From an uncultured Clostridia bacterium (GTDB lineage: Bacteria > Bacillota > Clostridia > Christensenellales > Aristaeellaceae), in contig CAKTYE010000008.1 in the NCBI GenBank assembly GCA_934631985.1, forward strand, positions 1-60,926: a DNA stretch of 60,926 nucleotides, in the 5' to 3' direction. Below the pieces are notes generated by a model. That model saw nothing but the letters and a program-made list of their open reading frames with translations. It ran no database searches and was not told the DNA's origin. Positions 41,900 to 50,082 of this stretch are shown here, one piece after another. Each line of letters opens with the position of its first letter. The first letter of the stretch is position 1. Both the position numbers and the translations under genes were made by a program.

Positions 41900-42829
41900 A
41901 TGAAGCGATTTGTTTGTCTGGTGCTGACGCTGGTGATGGCGCTGTGCGCCTGCTCTGCGCTGGCGGACATGCCCAAGGACATTGAAACCATTCCCTATGA
42001 GGAGCTGCCGGAGCCGCTGGACGGACAGCATCACTATCTGCTGCTCTGCGTGGATCAGTGGAAGGGCAAGCCCCATAACCTGGGCAACACCGACGGCATT
42101 GTGCTGGTGACGCTGGACACCCGCGCTCACCGCGTGATGCTTACCTCCTTCATTCGGGACGCACTGGTGAAGCGGCCCGACGGCAAGATCGGGCGCATCA
42201 ACTATATTGCCAAGAATTACGGCCCGGAAGCCCTGTGCCAGGTCATCAGCCAGCACATCGGCGTGAAGGTGGAGAAATACATCCTGTTTGATTTCAGCCA
42301 GATCTCGAACATCGTGGACGCGCTGGGCGGCGTGGATATTACGATCACCGCCACCGAGTCCAGCTATTTGCAGCGTTATGCCATCCCGAAGAACTCTACC
42401 ACGCCCCGGCTGAAGGGCGCGGGGACGTATCACTTCAACGGGCATAGCTCGGTGATCTATATGCGTATCCGCAAGGTGGGCGGCGGCGGCGACTTCATGC
42501 GTACCCAGCGCGTGCGTACCGTGCTGTCCACACTGGCGGATCAGTGCCGGGAGATCAGCCTGGAGGACGCGCGCAGCCTGGTGGATACCGTGCTGGATAA
42601 TGCCACGCTGACCAACGTCTCCACTGATGAAATGGTGGAGGCCATGAACTACGCCATGGCCCTGCGCGGCTGCACCATTGAGGAGCTGCGCCTGCCCCCG
42701 GACGGTGCGGCACATCCGATCACCTATGCCAGCATGTCCGTGCAGGAGATCGACTGGGATGTATGCCGTGCCGCCATGGAGGACTACCTGCAAAACAGCT
42801 TCCTCATTATGGACGAGGATAACGAGTAA
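41900..42829 (+). CDS. LytR-CpsA-Psr (LCP) family protein
   Basis: A 309-residue exported protein with a signal peptide (MKRFVCLVLTLVMALCACSA). The LCP fold follows: LLLCVDQW, a NTDGIVLVTLD strand, the SFIRDALV loop with the lipid-pyrophosphate-contacting Arg, and a long helix ending in FSQISNIVDALGGVDI. LCP enzymes transfer teichoic acid or capsule polymers from undecaprenyl carriers to peptidoglycan. Here the N terminus looks cleavable rather than a retained membrane anchor, which is unusual. The ATG 41900 has AAGGAG eight bases upstream. Confidence 0.87.
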   Translation: MKRFVCLVLTLVMALCACSALADMPKDIETIPYEELPEPLDGQHHYLLLCVDQWKGKPHNLGNTDGIVLVTLDTRAHRVMLTSFIRDALVKRPDGKIGRINYIAKNYGPEALCQVISQHIGVKVEKYILFDFSQISNIVDALGGVDITITATESSYLQRYAIPKNSTTPRLKGAGTYHFNGHSSVIYMRIRKVGGGGDFMRTQRVRTVLSTLADQCREISLEDARSLVDTVLDNATLTNVSTDEMVEAMNYAMALRGCTIEELRLPPDGAAHPITYASMSVQEIDWDVCRAAMEDYLQNSFLIMDEDNE

Positions 42830-42908
42830 GCGCGCGACTTCAGTCGTTCCCACTAGCGCATTATGCCAGCAGCTTAATAGAACAAACCACTTATAAAATC
42901 ATTAAGAT

Positions 42909-42966
42909 GGTCTTCGGGAGGGAGCGCGAGGGAGGTGCTTCTGGCACAGAAGCAGCCTCCCTCGCA
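42909..42966 (+). repeat. Dispersed palindromic repeat, copy 6
   Basis: It is nearly identical to the copy at 27685-27744 (TCTTCGGGAGGGAGCGCGAG start, GGCACAGAAGC centre, CCTCCCTCGC end), but lies in the leader of a plus-strand gene. Confidence 0.85.
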
Positions 42967-42999
42967 GTTCTCATTTCCTTGTTGCTTGGAGGGTTATTT

Positions 43000-44796
43000 G
43001 TGAAGTGTCCCAATTGCGGTCAATGGAATCAGGCTTCGCTGCCGCGGTGTAAACGGTGCGGTACGCCCTTGGAGCAGGACGCGGCGGCTGTGCCGTCCTG
43101 GAAAGCGAAGCTCAAAGACGATAAGGTCAACCAGTACATTCGCGTGGATGAAAGCGGCGAAACGGAAACCACCGAGGACGGACGGGATCAGCTGGCCCGG
43201 GAAATGGCGGAGCTGAAGCAGCGCAAGGCGGCGGGTAGCCGCAAACAGCGCGACCTTCGCGCAGAGGGCGCACGGCGCGGCGCAGCACCCTCCGGCATGA
43301 CCATCCGAACCCATAGCACTGTAGATACCTTTTGGAACGTAGATGACGACCCGGCCTCTACCGTGCGCTTCGTGCAGCCTAATGCGGAGGAAAAAACGGC
43401 GGAGGATACCACTCATCAGGTGTCCGGCCCCATGTATGACGGCTTCAGCGAGACCCGCTCCTATGATCCGCTGTGGAGCCAGCAGGAAATGTCCTCTACC
43501 TATCAGCTTCCCCGGGATACCCGGCTGACGAAGCTCCCTTCCCGGCGGCGGGGCATGCGGCATCTGGTACGCTTTCTGACGGCGCTGCTGTTTGTTGCCG
43601 TGGCGGGACTGGCTGTGTTCTTCGGCGTTAATTATTTCCAGGGACGCAAGGCGGAAGTTAAGGAGACCAATAAGGCCATCGTCACGGCATCCATGATGAA
43701 TGATCTGGCAGCCCATACCATCATGATCCCCGGCGAGGACGGGCAGCAGATCTATATCCGCGAGCTTCATACCTCCTATATTGTCACCGGCGGCTTTGCC
43801 ACCGTGCAGGTGGAGGATCATACCTGGTATGACGATTATGAGGGAACGCTGGGGGAGACCATGGAGGTCACGCTGACTCCCTTCCTGAAATCCACCTCGG
43901 GCCAGCAAAAGCCCATGGACCCCATTACCTATGAGATCAGCATTCCGCTGTCGCCCATTGAGCTGGAAAGCCCGGACAGCACCTACACCAGCGTCAGCAC
44001 GGCCATCTATACGATGAAATTTGCCGTGCGTCCCGGCTCCAAACTGTACGTCAACGGCGAGGATTACTCCGATGCGGTGGATACGGAAACAGGCGAGGCC
44101 AGCCTGAACGTGACCATTCAGCCCATCGGCGATAACGTGTTCACCGTGGTGGTGCGCAGCCAGTATTGCCGGGAGAATACCCTGACGCTGGTGCTGAGCC
44201 GCCCCACGCAGGAGATCCCGCTGGACCTTGCGGCAGGCACCTATTCCTCCACCAACGAGCAGAAGATCAAGATCAGCTGTACGACCCTGCCGGGGGCTAC
44301 GGTGGACGTGCTGTCCCCGCATACTGACCTGGACATCAGCAATATTGACACCACCGGCGCGTTTACCTTCTGGGCGCTGTTTGAGGAGATCGGCGATAAT
44401 ACCATCACCGTCACAGCCTCCATGCCGGGGAAGCAAACGTCGGAGCTGAACTATACGGTCTACTATGTACCGACCGCACCGATTTACACAAAGAAGGCTT
44501 GGGGTCTGGGCAACGGCGGCTATTCCGAGCTGCTGAACAACATCGCCGTCCGCACGAAGAATCATCAGGTGTATGAGGCGCAGGGCACCATCACGGAGAT
44601 CATTTCCACCAAGCCGCAGATGGCGATCGTGGACACTGGCACCAACGGGAGTGAACAGCTGGTCATGGTGGAAAACTATTCGAAGACCACCTGGGAGGTA
44701 GGCCAGTGGTATCGGCTGTACGGCGATGTGGCGGGTCAGTATGATGCGCTGCCGTGGCTGAAGGTTCGCTATACCTATAAGAAAGGTGAATATTAA
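43000..44796 (+). CDS. Zinc-ribbon single-pass membrane protein
   Basis: A 598-residue protein. It opens with a zinc ribbon of two Cys pairs (CPNCGQWN and CKRCGTPLEQ), followed by a charged cytoplasmic region of about 150 residues. One membrane helix sits near 190-210 (LVRFLTALLFVAVAGLAVFFGV), and the outer part of about 390 residues is beta-rich and Ig-like. The final 90 residues may form an OB-like strand set. I do not recognise a family beyond zinc-ribbon membrane proteins common in Clostridia. The start is GTG 43000 with GGAGGG six bases upstream. It follows the LCP gene after 170 bp containing a dispersed repeat. A role in envelope sensing is a guess. Confidence 0.7.
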   Translation: MKCPNCGQWNQASLPRCKRCGTPLEQDAAAVPSWKAKLKDDKVNQYIRVDESGETETTEDGRDQLAREMAELKQRKAAGSRKQRDLRAEGARRGAAPSGMTIRTHSTVDTFWNVDDDPASTVRFVQPNAEEKTAEDTTHQVSGPMYDGFSETRSYDPLWSQQEMSSTYQLPRDTRLTKLPSRRRGMRHLVRFLTALLFVAVAGLAVFFGVNYFQGRKAEVKETNKAIVTASMMNDLAAHTIMIPGEDGQQIYIRELHTSYIVTGGFATVQVEDHTWYDDYEGTLGETMEVTLTPFLKSTSGQQKPMDPITYEISIPLSPIELESPDSTYTSVSTAIYTMKFAVRPGSKLYVNGEDYSDAVDTETGEASLNVTIQPIGDNVFTVVVRSQYCRENTLTLVLSRPTQEIPLDLAAGTYSSTNEQKIKISCTTLPGATVDVLSPHTDLDISNIDTTGAFTFWALFEEIGDNTITVTASMPGKQTSELNYTVYYVPTAPIYTKKAWGLGNGGYSELLNNIAVRTKNHQVYEAQGTITEIISTKPQMAIVDTGTNGSEQLVMVENYSKTTWEVGQWYRLYGDVAGQYDALPWLKVRYTYKKGEY

Positions 44797-44843
44797 AATC
44801 GTCCGCTGCTGATTGGCAGCCTGAATGTGAAGGAGTATACGAT

Positions 44844-45695
44844 ATGCTGGATATTGCAATTGTCGGCGCAGGCCCCGCAGGATGGAGCGCCGCCATGACT
44901 GCCCGCATGCGCGGCCTGACCTGTCGCGTGCTGACTGCCGGAGACCGTTCCGGCTGGCTGTACAAAACGGAACGGGTGGATAATTACCCCGGCATGCCCA
45001 CGGTCAAGGGGGCAGACTTGCTGGACGCCTTTGAGCGTCAAGCGCTGGCGCTGGGTGCGGAAAAACAGATCGGCGTGGTGCGGCAGATTCAGCCCATGGG
45101 CGGGCATTACATGCTGCTGTGCGGCAACGATGTGATCGAGAGCCGCGCGGTCATTCTTTGCATGGGCGCAGCGCGTCCGAAGCTGCTTCCCGGCGAGGAG
45201 GAGCTGGTCGGGCAGGGCGTGAGCTATTGCGGCACCTGCGATGCGATGTTCTTCCGGGGACGGGAGGTGGCGGTGCTTTCCGCCACGGCGCAGGGTGCGG
45301 AGGAGGCGACCTTCCTCAGCCGCTTTGCCAGCAAGGTGACGTATTACAGCCTGAAGCCGTATGAGCTTCCGCAGGAGCATCCGTGGAGCATTGCAGATGA
45401 AAAGCCGCAGGCACTCCGCCGGGAGGACGGCAAGGTGCTGCTGACCACGAACGTGGGGGAGCATGCCTATGACGGCGTGTTTATTTTCCGCCCGGCAGTG
45501 ACGCTGGAGCAGCTTTTGCCGGGGCTTGCGCAGGAAAAGGGCTTCCTGCCTGTGGATCGGCGCATGGCAACGAATCTGCCGCTTGTTTACGCGGCAGGGG
45601 ACTGCACAGGCAAGCCCTTGCAGATCGCCAAGGCGGTCGGCGAGGGCAACGTGGCGGCAATCTCCGCTGCGGAGGATCTGCAAAAGCAGAACTGA
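44844..45695 (+). CDS. Thioredoxin reductase-like flavoprotein, no NADPH motif
   Basis: A 283-residue two-domain flavoprotein. FAD binding is shown by GAGPAGWSAA at 8-17 and by YAAGDCTGKP near the C terminus. The redox-active pair is Cys129 and Cys132 (YCGTCDAMFF), exactly where thioredoxin reductases have it. The next segment, where GGGxxA normally binds NADPH, reads VAVLSATAQGAEEA and lacks the glycines; the basic motif for the 2'-phosphate is also not seen. This fits ferredoxin-dependent or deeply rooted reductases known from Clostridia and cyanobacteria better than the NADPH enzyme. No thioredoxin gene is adjacent. Confidence 0.8.
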   Translation: MLDIAIVGAGPAGWSAAMTARMRGLTCRVLTAGDRSGWLYKTERVDNYPGMPTVKGADLLDAFERQALALGAEKQIGVVRQIQPMGGHYMLLCGNDVIESRAVILCMGAARPKLLPGEEELVGQGVSYCGTCDAMFFRGREVAVLSATAQGAEEATFLSRFASKVTYYSLKPYELPQEHPWSIADEKPQALRREDGKVLLTTNVGEHAYDGVFIFRPAVTLEQLLPGLAQEKGFLPVDRRMATNLPLVYAAGDCTGKPLQIAKAVGEGNVAAISAAEDLQKQN

Positions 45696-45717
45696 CCGAT
45701 ACAAGGAGGTTCACTGG

Positions 45718-46776
45718 ATGAAGCGAACGATACGGCGCATGCTGTCCGCATGGATGGCGGTGCTGCTTGTAATGTGTATCACGCCTGCGCTGGCGCAGGA
45801 GGATGCGCTGCCCGATCTGCTGCCCCTGGAGCAGCTTTTGGACGCGCTGACGGACACCATGTACAATCAGGGCCTGCACACCTTTGACAGCGCAGCAGCG
45901 GAAATGCCCACCGTGGCCTATGGTCTGATTTGGCGGCTGGCCTATCGGGGTCAGTTGGACGTGCAGCCCGTGGACGGCGTGGTTACGCTGACGGCGCAGC
46001 AGCTTGCTGCGGTATATCACCAGCTTTTCGCGCAGGGAGCCTTCGTGCTTCCAGCAGAGGACTGCTGTGACATGATCACCCGCACGGAGGACGGCTTGGC
46101 CTTTGACGTCAGCACTGCTGCGGCGGGACGCGCAGGCATGCAGATCACCCTGGTCACGGCGGAGGAAAACGGCGTACAGCAGCTTCTGCTGGAGCTGTAC
46201 TATGCAGATGCGGATTACTACGCCGCTCAACCTGAGGATCTGCTCACAGCAGATTGGTATGGCAGTGCGCTGGTGACGGTGCAGCGGGACGAGGCCGCAC
46301 CCTTTGGCTGGCGCATCCTCGCCTGGACGGAGGAAGAACTGGGAGACGCAGGGCTGGAGCCGGACAGTACCGCCCCGGCACTTCAGGCCTACACACAGGC
46401 GGACTTTACGGTCATGTATCCGGCGGCTGTCCCGGCAAGTGCGCTGACGGTGACGGACACGGGCATGTCGGGGCGCATGGATGAGTTGAACTTCAGTGTC
46501 ACCACGCGCACCGTGCCGCAGGATACAACGCCTGCGGCGGTGCAGGCGGAAATGATTCTCCCGGCGGATGCACAGGTGGAGCAGGCTCCTGGCGGGCTGT
46601 CCTTTACGGTAATGTATCAGGAGGGGACGGACACCGTGGTGCGCGTGGTCAGCGTTGCCGCAGGACAGGCGGCGGAGCTGACGCTGCGCTATCCTACTGC
46701 GGACATGGAGCTTTATGCAGCCTATGCGGACGGCATGGCAAACTCTTTTGCCCTGACGAGCGTCTCTGTGGGCTAG
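45718..46776 (+). CDS. Secreted protein of unknown function
   Basis: A 352-residue protein with a signal peptide (MKRTIRRMLSAWMAVLLVMC, cleaved near ALAQE). The mature part has two parts: a helical segment (about 35-200) and a beta-rich C-terminal domain. No known motif is evident. AAGGAGG lies eight bases before ATG 45718, 22 bp after the flavoprotein gene, so the two are probably co-transcribed. The stop TAG at 46774 is made of the TA target duplication plus the first G of the MITE that follows. Confidence 0.65.
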   Translation: MKRTIRRMLSAWMAVLLVMCITPALAQEDALPDLLPLEQLLDALTDTMYNQGLHTFDSAAAEMPTVAYGLIWRLAYRGQLDVQPVDGVVTLTAQQLAAVYHQLFAQGAFVLPAEDCCDMITRTEDGLAFDVSTAAAGRAGMQITLVTAEENGVQQLLLELYYADADYYAAQPEDLLTADWYGSALVTVQRDEAAPFGWRILAWTEEELGDAGLEPDSTAPALQAYTQADFTVMYPAAVPASALTVTDTGMSGRMDELNFSVTTRTVPQDTTPAAVQAEMILPADAQVEQAPGGLSFTVMYQEGTDTVVRVVSVAAGQAAELTLRYPTADMELYAAYADGMANSFALTSVSVG

Positions 46777-46936
46777 GGCGTGTTTCTAAATTCCCCAGGC
46801 AGCATCTTCGGCATCTTTTCAAGCGCTGCTGTGTCTTCAAACCTCGATTTACCTCCAGTAAACCTTCGGTTTTATCCTTGCAGTGCATGAAAATCTACTC
46901 GAAGCTGCACCTGGCTCATTATAGAAACACACCCTA
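46774..46936. mobile_element. 163-bp MITE with TA target duplication
   Basis: Inverted ends GGGCGTGTTTCTA (46776-46788) and TAGAAACACACCC (46922-46934) are complementary at 12 of 13 positions and are flanked on both sides by TA. The element has no ORF. Terminal repeats plus TA duplication point to mobilisation by an IS630/mariner-type transposase, none of which is in the window. It lies between two secreted-protein genes. A shorter relative is at 48329. Confidence 0.8.
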
Positions 46937-46952
46937 AGAAAGGAACGATAGC

Positions 46953-47717
46953 ATGAAAAGATACTGGATGATCCTGCTGGCGTTGCTGATGCTGCTGAAC
47001 ACAACAGCTCTTGCACAGGAAAGCGCCGTGACGGTGGTCGGGGAGAATGCGGGCGAGGTCCATCTGCCCGAGGGCAGCGATGAACAGACGGCCCGCTATA
47101 TCTACCGCTACAGCTATCCGCGGGTGGAGGAAACGAACGAAGTCACCCAGATGATCAACGATTTCTATACCTATCTGGTGGATGATGCAATGAATTTTGC
47201 CGTCCCCATGGCTTATGAATCGCTGGAAGAGAACGACGTGCAGGCGTATACGTCAATCACCTCCGAGGTGACGTGCATCACGGGAGAATATTTCGGTGTG
47301 CTGGTGACCACTGAAAGCTTTATGGGGGCGGAAACGAGCCAGATCATCGCGGGCCACACCTTTGCCCTCACAGGCAATAAGGCGGGAACGTGCATCTCCC
47401 TGCCGTACCTGCTGAAGCTGCTGGCGGATAACGAAAGCGATACCTGGATGCAGGATCGCGCCACTGCCAAGGCGGACAAGCTGGTGTACGACCTGGTGTG
47501 GGACATCATTGAGCAGCAGCGGGCGGCAGGCACCGTGGCCTACTATGACGACCTGACCCGGGAGGAGCTGGAAGCGCAGTTCTATCCCGAGGAGGACTTC
47601 TATCTGGATGAAAACGGCAACCCAGTGTTCTATGTGCAGGCCAGCTATCTGGCAAGCAGCGCTGAGGGTGTGCTGCTTTTCCCCTTTACGGTGGAGGAAC
47701 TGCTGGACGAGCTGTAA
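46953..47717 (+). CDS. Secreted DUF3298-like protein
   Basis: A 254-residue protein with a signal peptide (MKRYWMILLALLMLLNTTALA). The mature part follows the DUF4163/DUF3298 pattern: YRYSYPRVEETNEVTQMIND, a GHTFALTGNKAGTCISLPYL strand pair, a helix, then EEDFYLDENGNPVFYVQ and a C-terminal VLLFPFTVEELLDEL. RsiV-like proteins of this fold bind lysozyme, but here no transmembrane anchor or sigma partner is present. A possible paralogue lies at 16533. The gene starts 17 bp after the MITE, so the element now supplies its upstream region. Confidence 0.65.
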   Translation: MKRYWMILLALLMLLNTTALAQESAVTVVGENAGEVHLPEGSDEQTARYIYRYSYPRVEETNEVTQMINDFYTYLVDDAMNFAVPMAYESLEENDVQAYTSITSEVTCITGEYFGVLVTTESFMGAETSQIIAGHTFALTGNKAGTCISLPYLLKLLADNESDTWMQDRATAKADKLVYDLVWDIIEQQRAAGTVAYYDDLTREELEAQFYPEEDFYLDENGNPVFYVQASYLASSAEGVLLFPFTVEELLDEL

Positions 47718-47723
47718 TTGAGA

Positions 47724-47777
47724 TGCGGGAACGATGGGCGGGAGCTTTCCTGAAAAAATGGGAGCTTCCGCCTTTTG
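47724..47777 (+). terminator. Terminator resembling the dispersed repeat
   Basis: A GGCGGGAGCTTT / AGCTTCCGCC hairpin (about 47733-47772) followed by TTTTG. Its sequence resembles the repeat after ftsK (a GGGAACG start and a CTGAAAAA loop). Confidence 0.65.
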
Positions 47778-47859
47778 CGTGGAGCAGCCGAAAAAGAGAC
47801 GGCGATGAGCGGCACCGGCGCTGGACTTCGGGCCAAGTTGGCCCGAGGCTCCATATAGA

Positions 47860-47895
47860 CGCAAAAACGGCGGACCACCCTCCGGTGGGCCGCCG
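47860..47895 (-). terminator. Second terminator after the methyltransferase remnant
   Basis: A 12-bp stem (47868-47879 with 47884-47895, one mismatch) followed on the minus strand by TTTTTGCG. Confidence 0.75.
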
Positions 47896-47900
47896 TGGGG

Positions 47901-48299
47901 TTACTGAATACCCAAAGAGAAACGGCGGCTCTGAAAATTGAGCCGCCGCTTCGTGAGCGTATGGAAAATCTGTCTGCTGTACGATGACTTTTTTCTTTTG
48001 CCGTTGTGCGGCGGATTTTTACTGATACTTTCCCAAAAGCGCCGTTGTTTCTGCTTGCCATATTTTTTATATTTCTTTGCCGCACGTTTCAGCATCTTTG
48101 CAGAAAAATCGGTAGCAACCAGATGCTTACAGCGAGGTGCGATCACGCCGGTCAGAAGCCCGGTGCCGCAGGCGCATTCAAGCACATCGTCACAAGGGGA
48201 GATGAGCCTTTCTATCGCCCTGCACAGCGCCTTGTTGGCTTTTCGGTTGATGACGTTTGCGAAAATATCGTATACCCCTGCAACATGATCCCAGAACAC
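47901..48299 (-). pseudogene. SAM-dependent methyltransferase, truncated
   Basis: From GTG 48299, with GGAGGG six bases upstream, the frame encodes the start of a small class I methyltransferase (FWDHVAGVYDIFANVINRK, then VLECACGTGLLTGVIA as the SAM site and VATDFSAKMLKRAAKKYKKY). After about 85 residues the homology stops. The next 45 residues are basic, unrelated sequence and are partly encoded by a terminator hairpin. Intact proteins of this kind are about 200 residues, so more than half of the gene is missing, probably by deletion. The remaining domain cannot form a full SAM fold. Confidence 0.8.
47923..47948 (-). terminator. Terminator overlapping the methyltransferase remnant
   Basis: A perfect 9-bp stem (47923-47931 with 47940-47948) followed on the minus strand by TTTCTCTTT. 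The remnant frame reads through it. Confidence 0.65.
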
Positions 48300-48328
48300 C
48301 TTAGGCCCTCCACTTCGTTTGCAAATTT

Positions 48329-48386
48329 TAGGGGGAACGTTTCTGATTTCCCTGGCAGTACCTGCTTCATGTAGAAACACGCCCAC
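48329..48386. mobile_element. Internally deleted MITE copy
   Basis: About 58 bp related to the element at 46774. The left end TAGGGGGAACGTTTCTGATT and the right end TAGAAACACGCCC (48372-48384) match the outer parts of the 163-bp copy, while about 105 bp of the middle is absent. The flanking TA is kept only on the left. It lies between the PanE-like gene and the methyltransferase remnant. Confidence 0.65.
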
Positions 48387-48388
48387 AC

Positions 48389-49279
48389 TCAATGCTCAGC
48401 ATGCGCTGCTTGGGAGAGGTATGCGTAAAACTGCGCGTGCAGCTGCCGCATTTCGTCCGGGGCTTTCATGGCGTGGCGGTACATGAACACATCGCCGAAG
48501 CGGCTTTGAAACGTGAACTTCAGCGCCAGCCGTATCAGCGGCAGCGGAAGAAAACGGAACATCTGCATTTTCGCGGGAGACAGGGGAACGCCATGCTTCG
48601 CCAGCGTCCTGAAATTTTCCCGCAGCCTTTGTGCGGTGTGCGCCATAACTGCCTGATCTGCTCCAGCATGAGCGGGATCGGCTGCCTCATAATAAGCGTC
48701 CGCGATAGGCACGACCATGCCGAGATGGCAGAGCTGCCACGCATGCATATCCTTGACCTGCTGATATGGAATTTTTGCACACTGGAAAAGCATTTTCAAC
48801 TGCTTGGCCTGCGGCAACTGCTTTGAAGTCAAGACGCCGAAGGTTGTGGGCTGGATCAGTCTCGGCGTCAGCACCGCGTGAAGCACGCCCTGTTCAAACC
48901 CGCCGCCCGCACCGGGAAACGCAGGCAGGATCCGCCCAGCACCGCAAAGCTGTTCCCAAACGCTATAGTCTTCGATGGAGTTGACCATCGTTACAATACA
49001 GGGACTGCGATTTTCCCGCAGCTGCGTTAGTGCTGTATGCAGCTGATTTTCCCGGACGGTCAGGAAAATAAAGTCATAGAGATCGTTCGGATACAGCGTA
49101 TCCAGGATACGGACGTTTGCCGTGCGTACCGTTCCGCTTTGCGCATAGCGTAGCCCATGCTGCTTCAGGCCTTCCAGCCGCTGCCCTCTGGCATAAACAG
49201 TCGTGTCCACCCCTGCACTGGAAAACAGCGCTGCATACAGCGAGCCGATCACGCCCGCTCCATAAATCAAAACTCTCAT
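48389..49279 (-). CDS. Ketopantoate reductase-like dehydrogenase
   Basis: A 296-residue protein of the ApbA/PanE superfamily. The N-terminal Rossmann motif MRVLIYGAGVIGSLYAALF binds NADPH, and FIFLTVRENQL with TMVNSIEDY replaces the usual NGxxN region. The C-terminal helical domain is present but the conserved Lys of true ketopantoate reductases is not obvious, so a different 2-oxo acid substrate is likely. The ATG 49279 lies two bases after the stop of the hydrolase gene, with a GGAGG site eleven bases upstream. Confidence 0.8.
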   Translation of the reverse strand: MRVLIYGAGVIGSLYAALFSSAGVDTTVYARGQRLEGLKQHGLRYAQSGTVRTANVRILDTLYPNDLYDFIFLTVRENQLHTALTQLRENRSPCIVTMVNSIEDYSVWEQLCGAGRILPAFPGAGGGFEQGVLHAVLTPRLIQPTTFGVLTSKQLPQAKQLKMLFQCAKIPYQQVKDMHAWQLCHLGMVVPIADAYYEAADPAHAGADQAVMAHTAQRLRENFRTLAKHGVPLSPAKMQMFRFLPLPLIRLALKFTFQSRFGDVFMYRHAMKAPDEMRQLHAQFYAYLSQAAHAEH

Positions 49280-49281
49280 TT

Positions 49282-50082
49282 TTACTTTGTCCTCCGGGGC
49301 AGCGCCTTCTCTGTATTCAGAAATTCCTCTGCATAACGGCAAAATTCCTTCGGATGGATCATCACCAATTCCGCATGCGCCATTCCGGGGATCATTTGAA
49401 GCTGCGCCTGCGGGAAATAACGCCTGATGAAGCGGATATTGCCCCGACGTTCCTTTTTTTCATCCTTGCCATACCAGTAGGCCATTTTTGTGTCGGTTGG
49501 CGCGGGCAAGTGCGGCAGCGCATAATTGTTTCCCGACCAGAACACGTTTCGAATTGTTTGATGGGAGTAAGTTTTCAGATACGCAGCGATTGCGTCATAT
49601 TCTTTCTTGGGATCATGCCCCGGAAGGGTAAAGCGTTCCGGTGGAAAAGCAGCCTCCAGAATCCTGCGGCTGTTGGCAACCATTTTGAAGCCCAGTATAT
49701 CTATCGCCAGACGCAGCTTTCGCAGCAAATAGGGCAACTGATAGGGCGTGATCCCGCCATCGATGATCGCACGGTCAACGGGAAGCTCCCCCAATGCCAG
49801 CAGGCGCGTCAGACATGCGCCGCCCAGAGAACAGCCGTAAGCGGCATCCAGCCGAGTTACACCGCGTTTTTTCAAATACGCCGCGACCTCGTCCACTGTT
49901 TGTTCCACGGAAGTAAAGTCACCGGGATTCTCCGGCTGATGTCCATCATAAACCACCTGAAAGACATGCCATTTCTGCGAAAGCAGAAGGATGGCTCCTT
50001 CAAATGCCCATACTGGCTCTGCCGTACAGGGGAAAAACAGCAGAACCTTTTCGTTTTCTCGTCCGTGTTCCAATATCTGCAT
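49282..50082 (-). CDS. Alpha/beta hydrolase
   Basis: A 266-residue cytoplasmic hydrolase. The nucleophile elbow is GCSLGG near 95, and a late GMAHAELV supplies the catalytic His near 243; no cap domain is obvious. There is no signal peptide. The ATG 50082 has GGAGGG seven bases upstream. It forms an operon with the PanE-like gene and, originally, the truncated methyltransferase gene. The substrate is unknown. Confidence 0.78.
   Translation of the reverse strand: MQILEHGRENEKVLLFFPCTAEPVWAFEGAILLLSQKWHVFQVVYDGHQPENPGDFTSVEQTVDEVAAYLKKRGVTRLDAAYGCSLGGACLTRLLALGELPVDRAIIDGGITPYQLPYLLRKLRLAIDILGFKMVANSRRILEAAFPPERFTLPGHDPKKEYDAIAAYLKTYSHQTIRNVFWSGNNYALPHLPAPTDTKMAYWYGKDEKKERRGNIRFIRRYFPQAQLQMIPGMAHAELVMIHPKEFCRYAEEFLNTEKALPRRTK

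Noticed and set aside
42994..44859. Minus-strand ORF of 621 codons opposite the zinc-ribbon membrane protein
   Set aside because: No ribosome binding site or domain signature; the plus-strand frame has a Cys-pair ribbon, a membrane helix and a good start.
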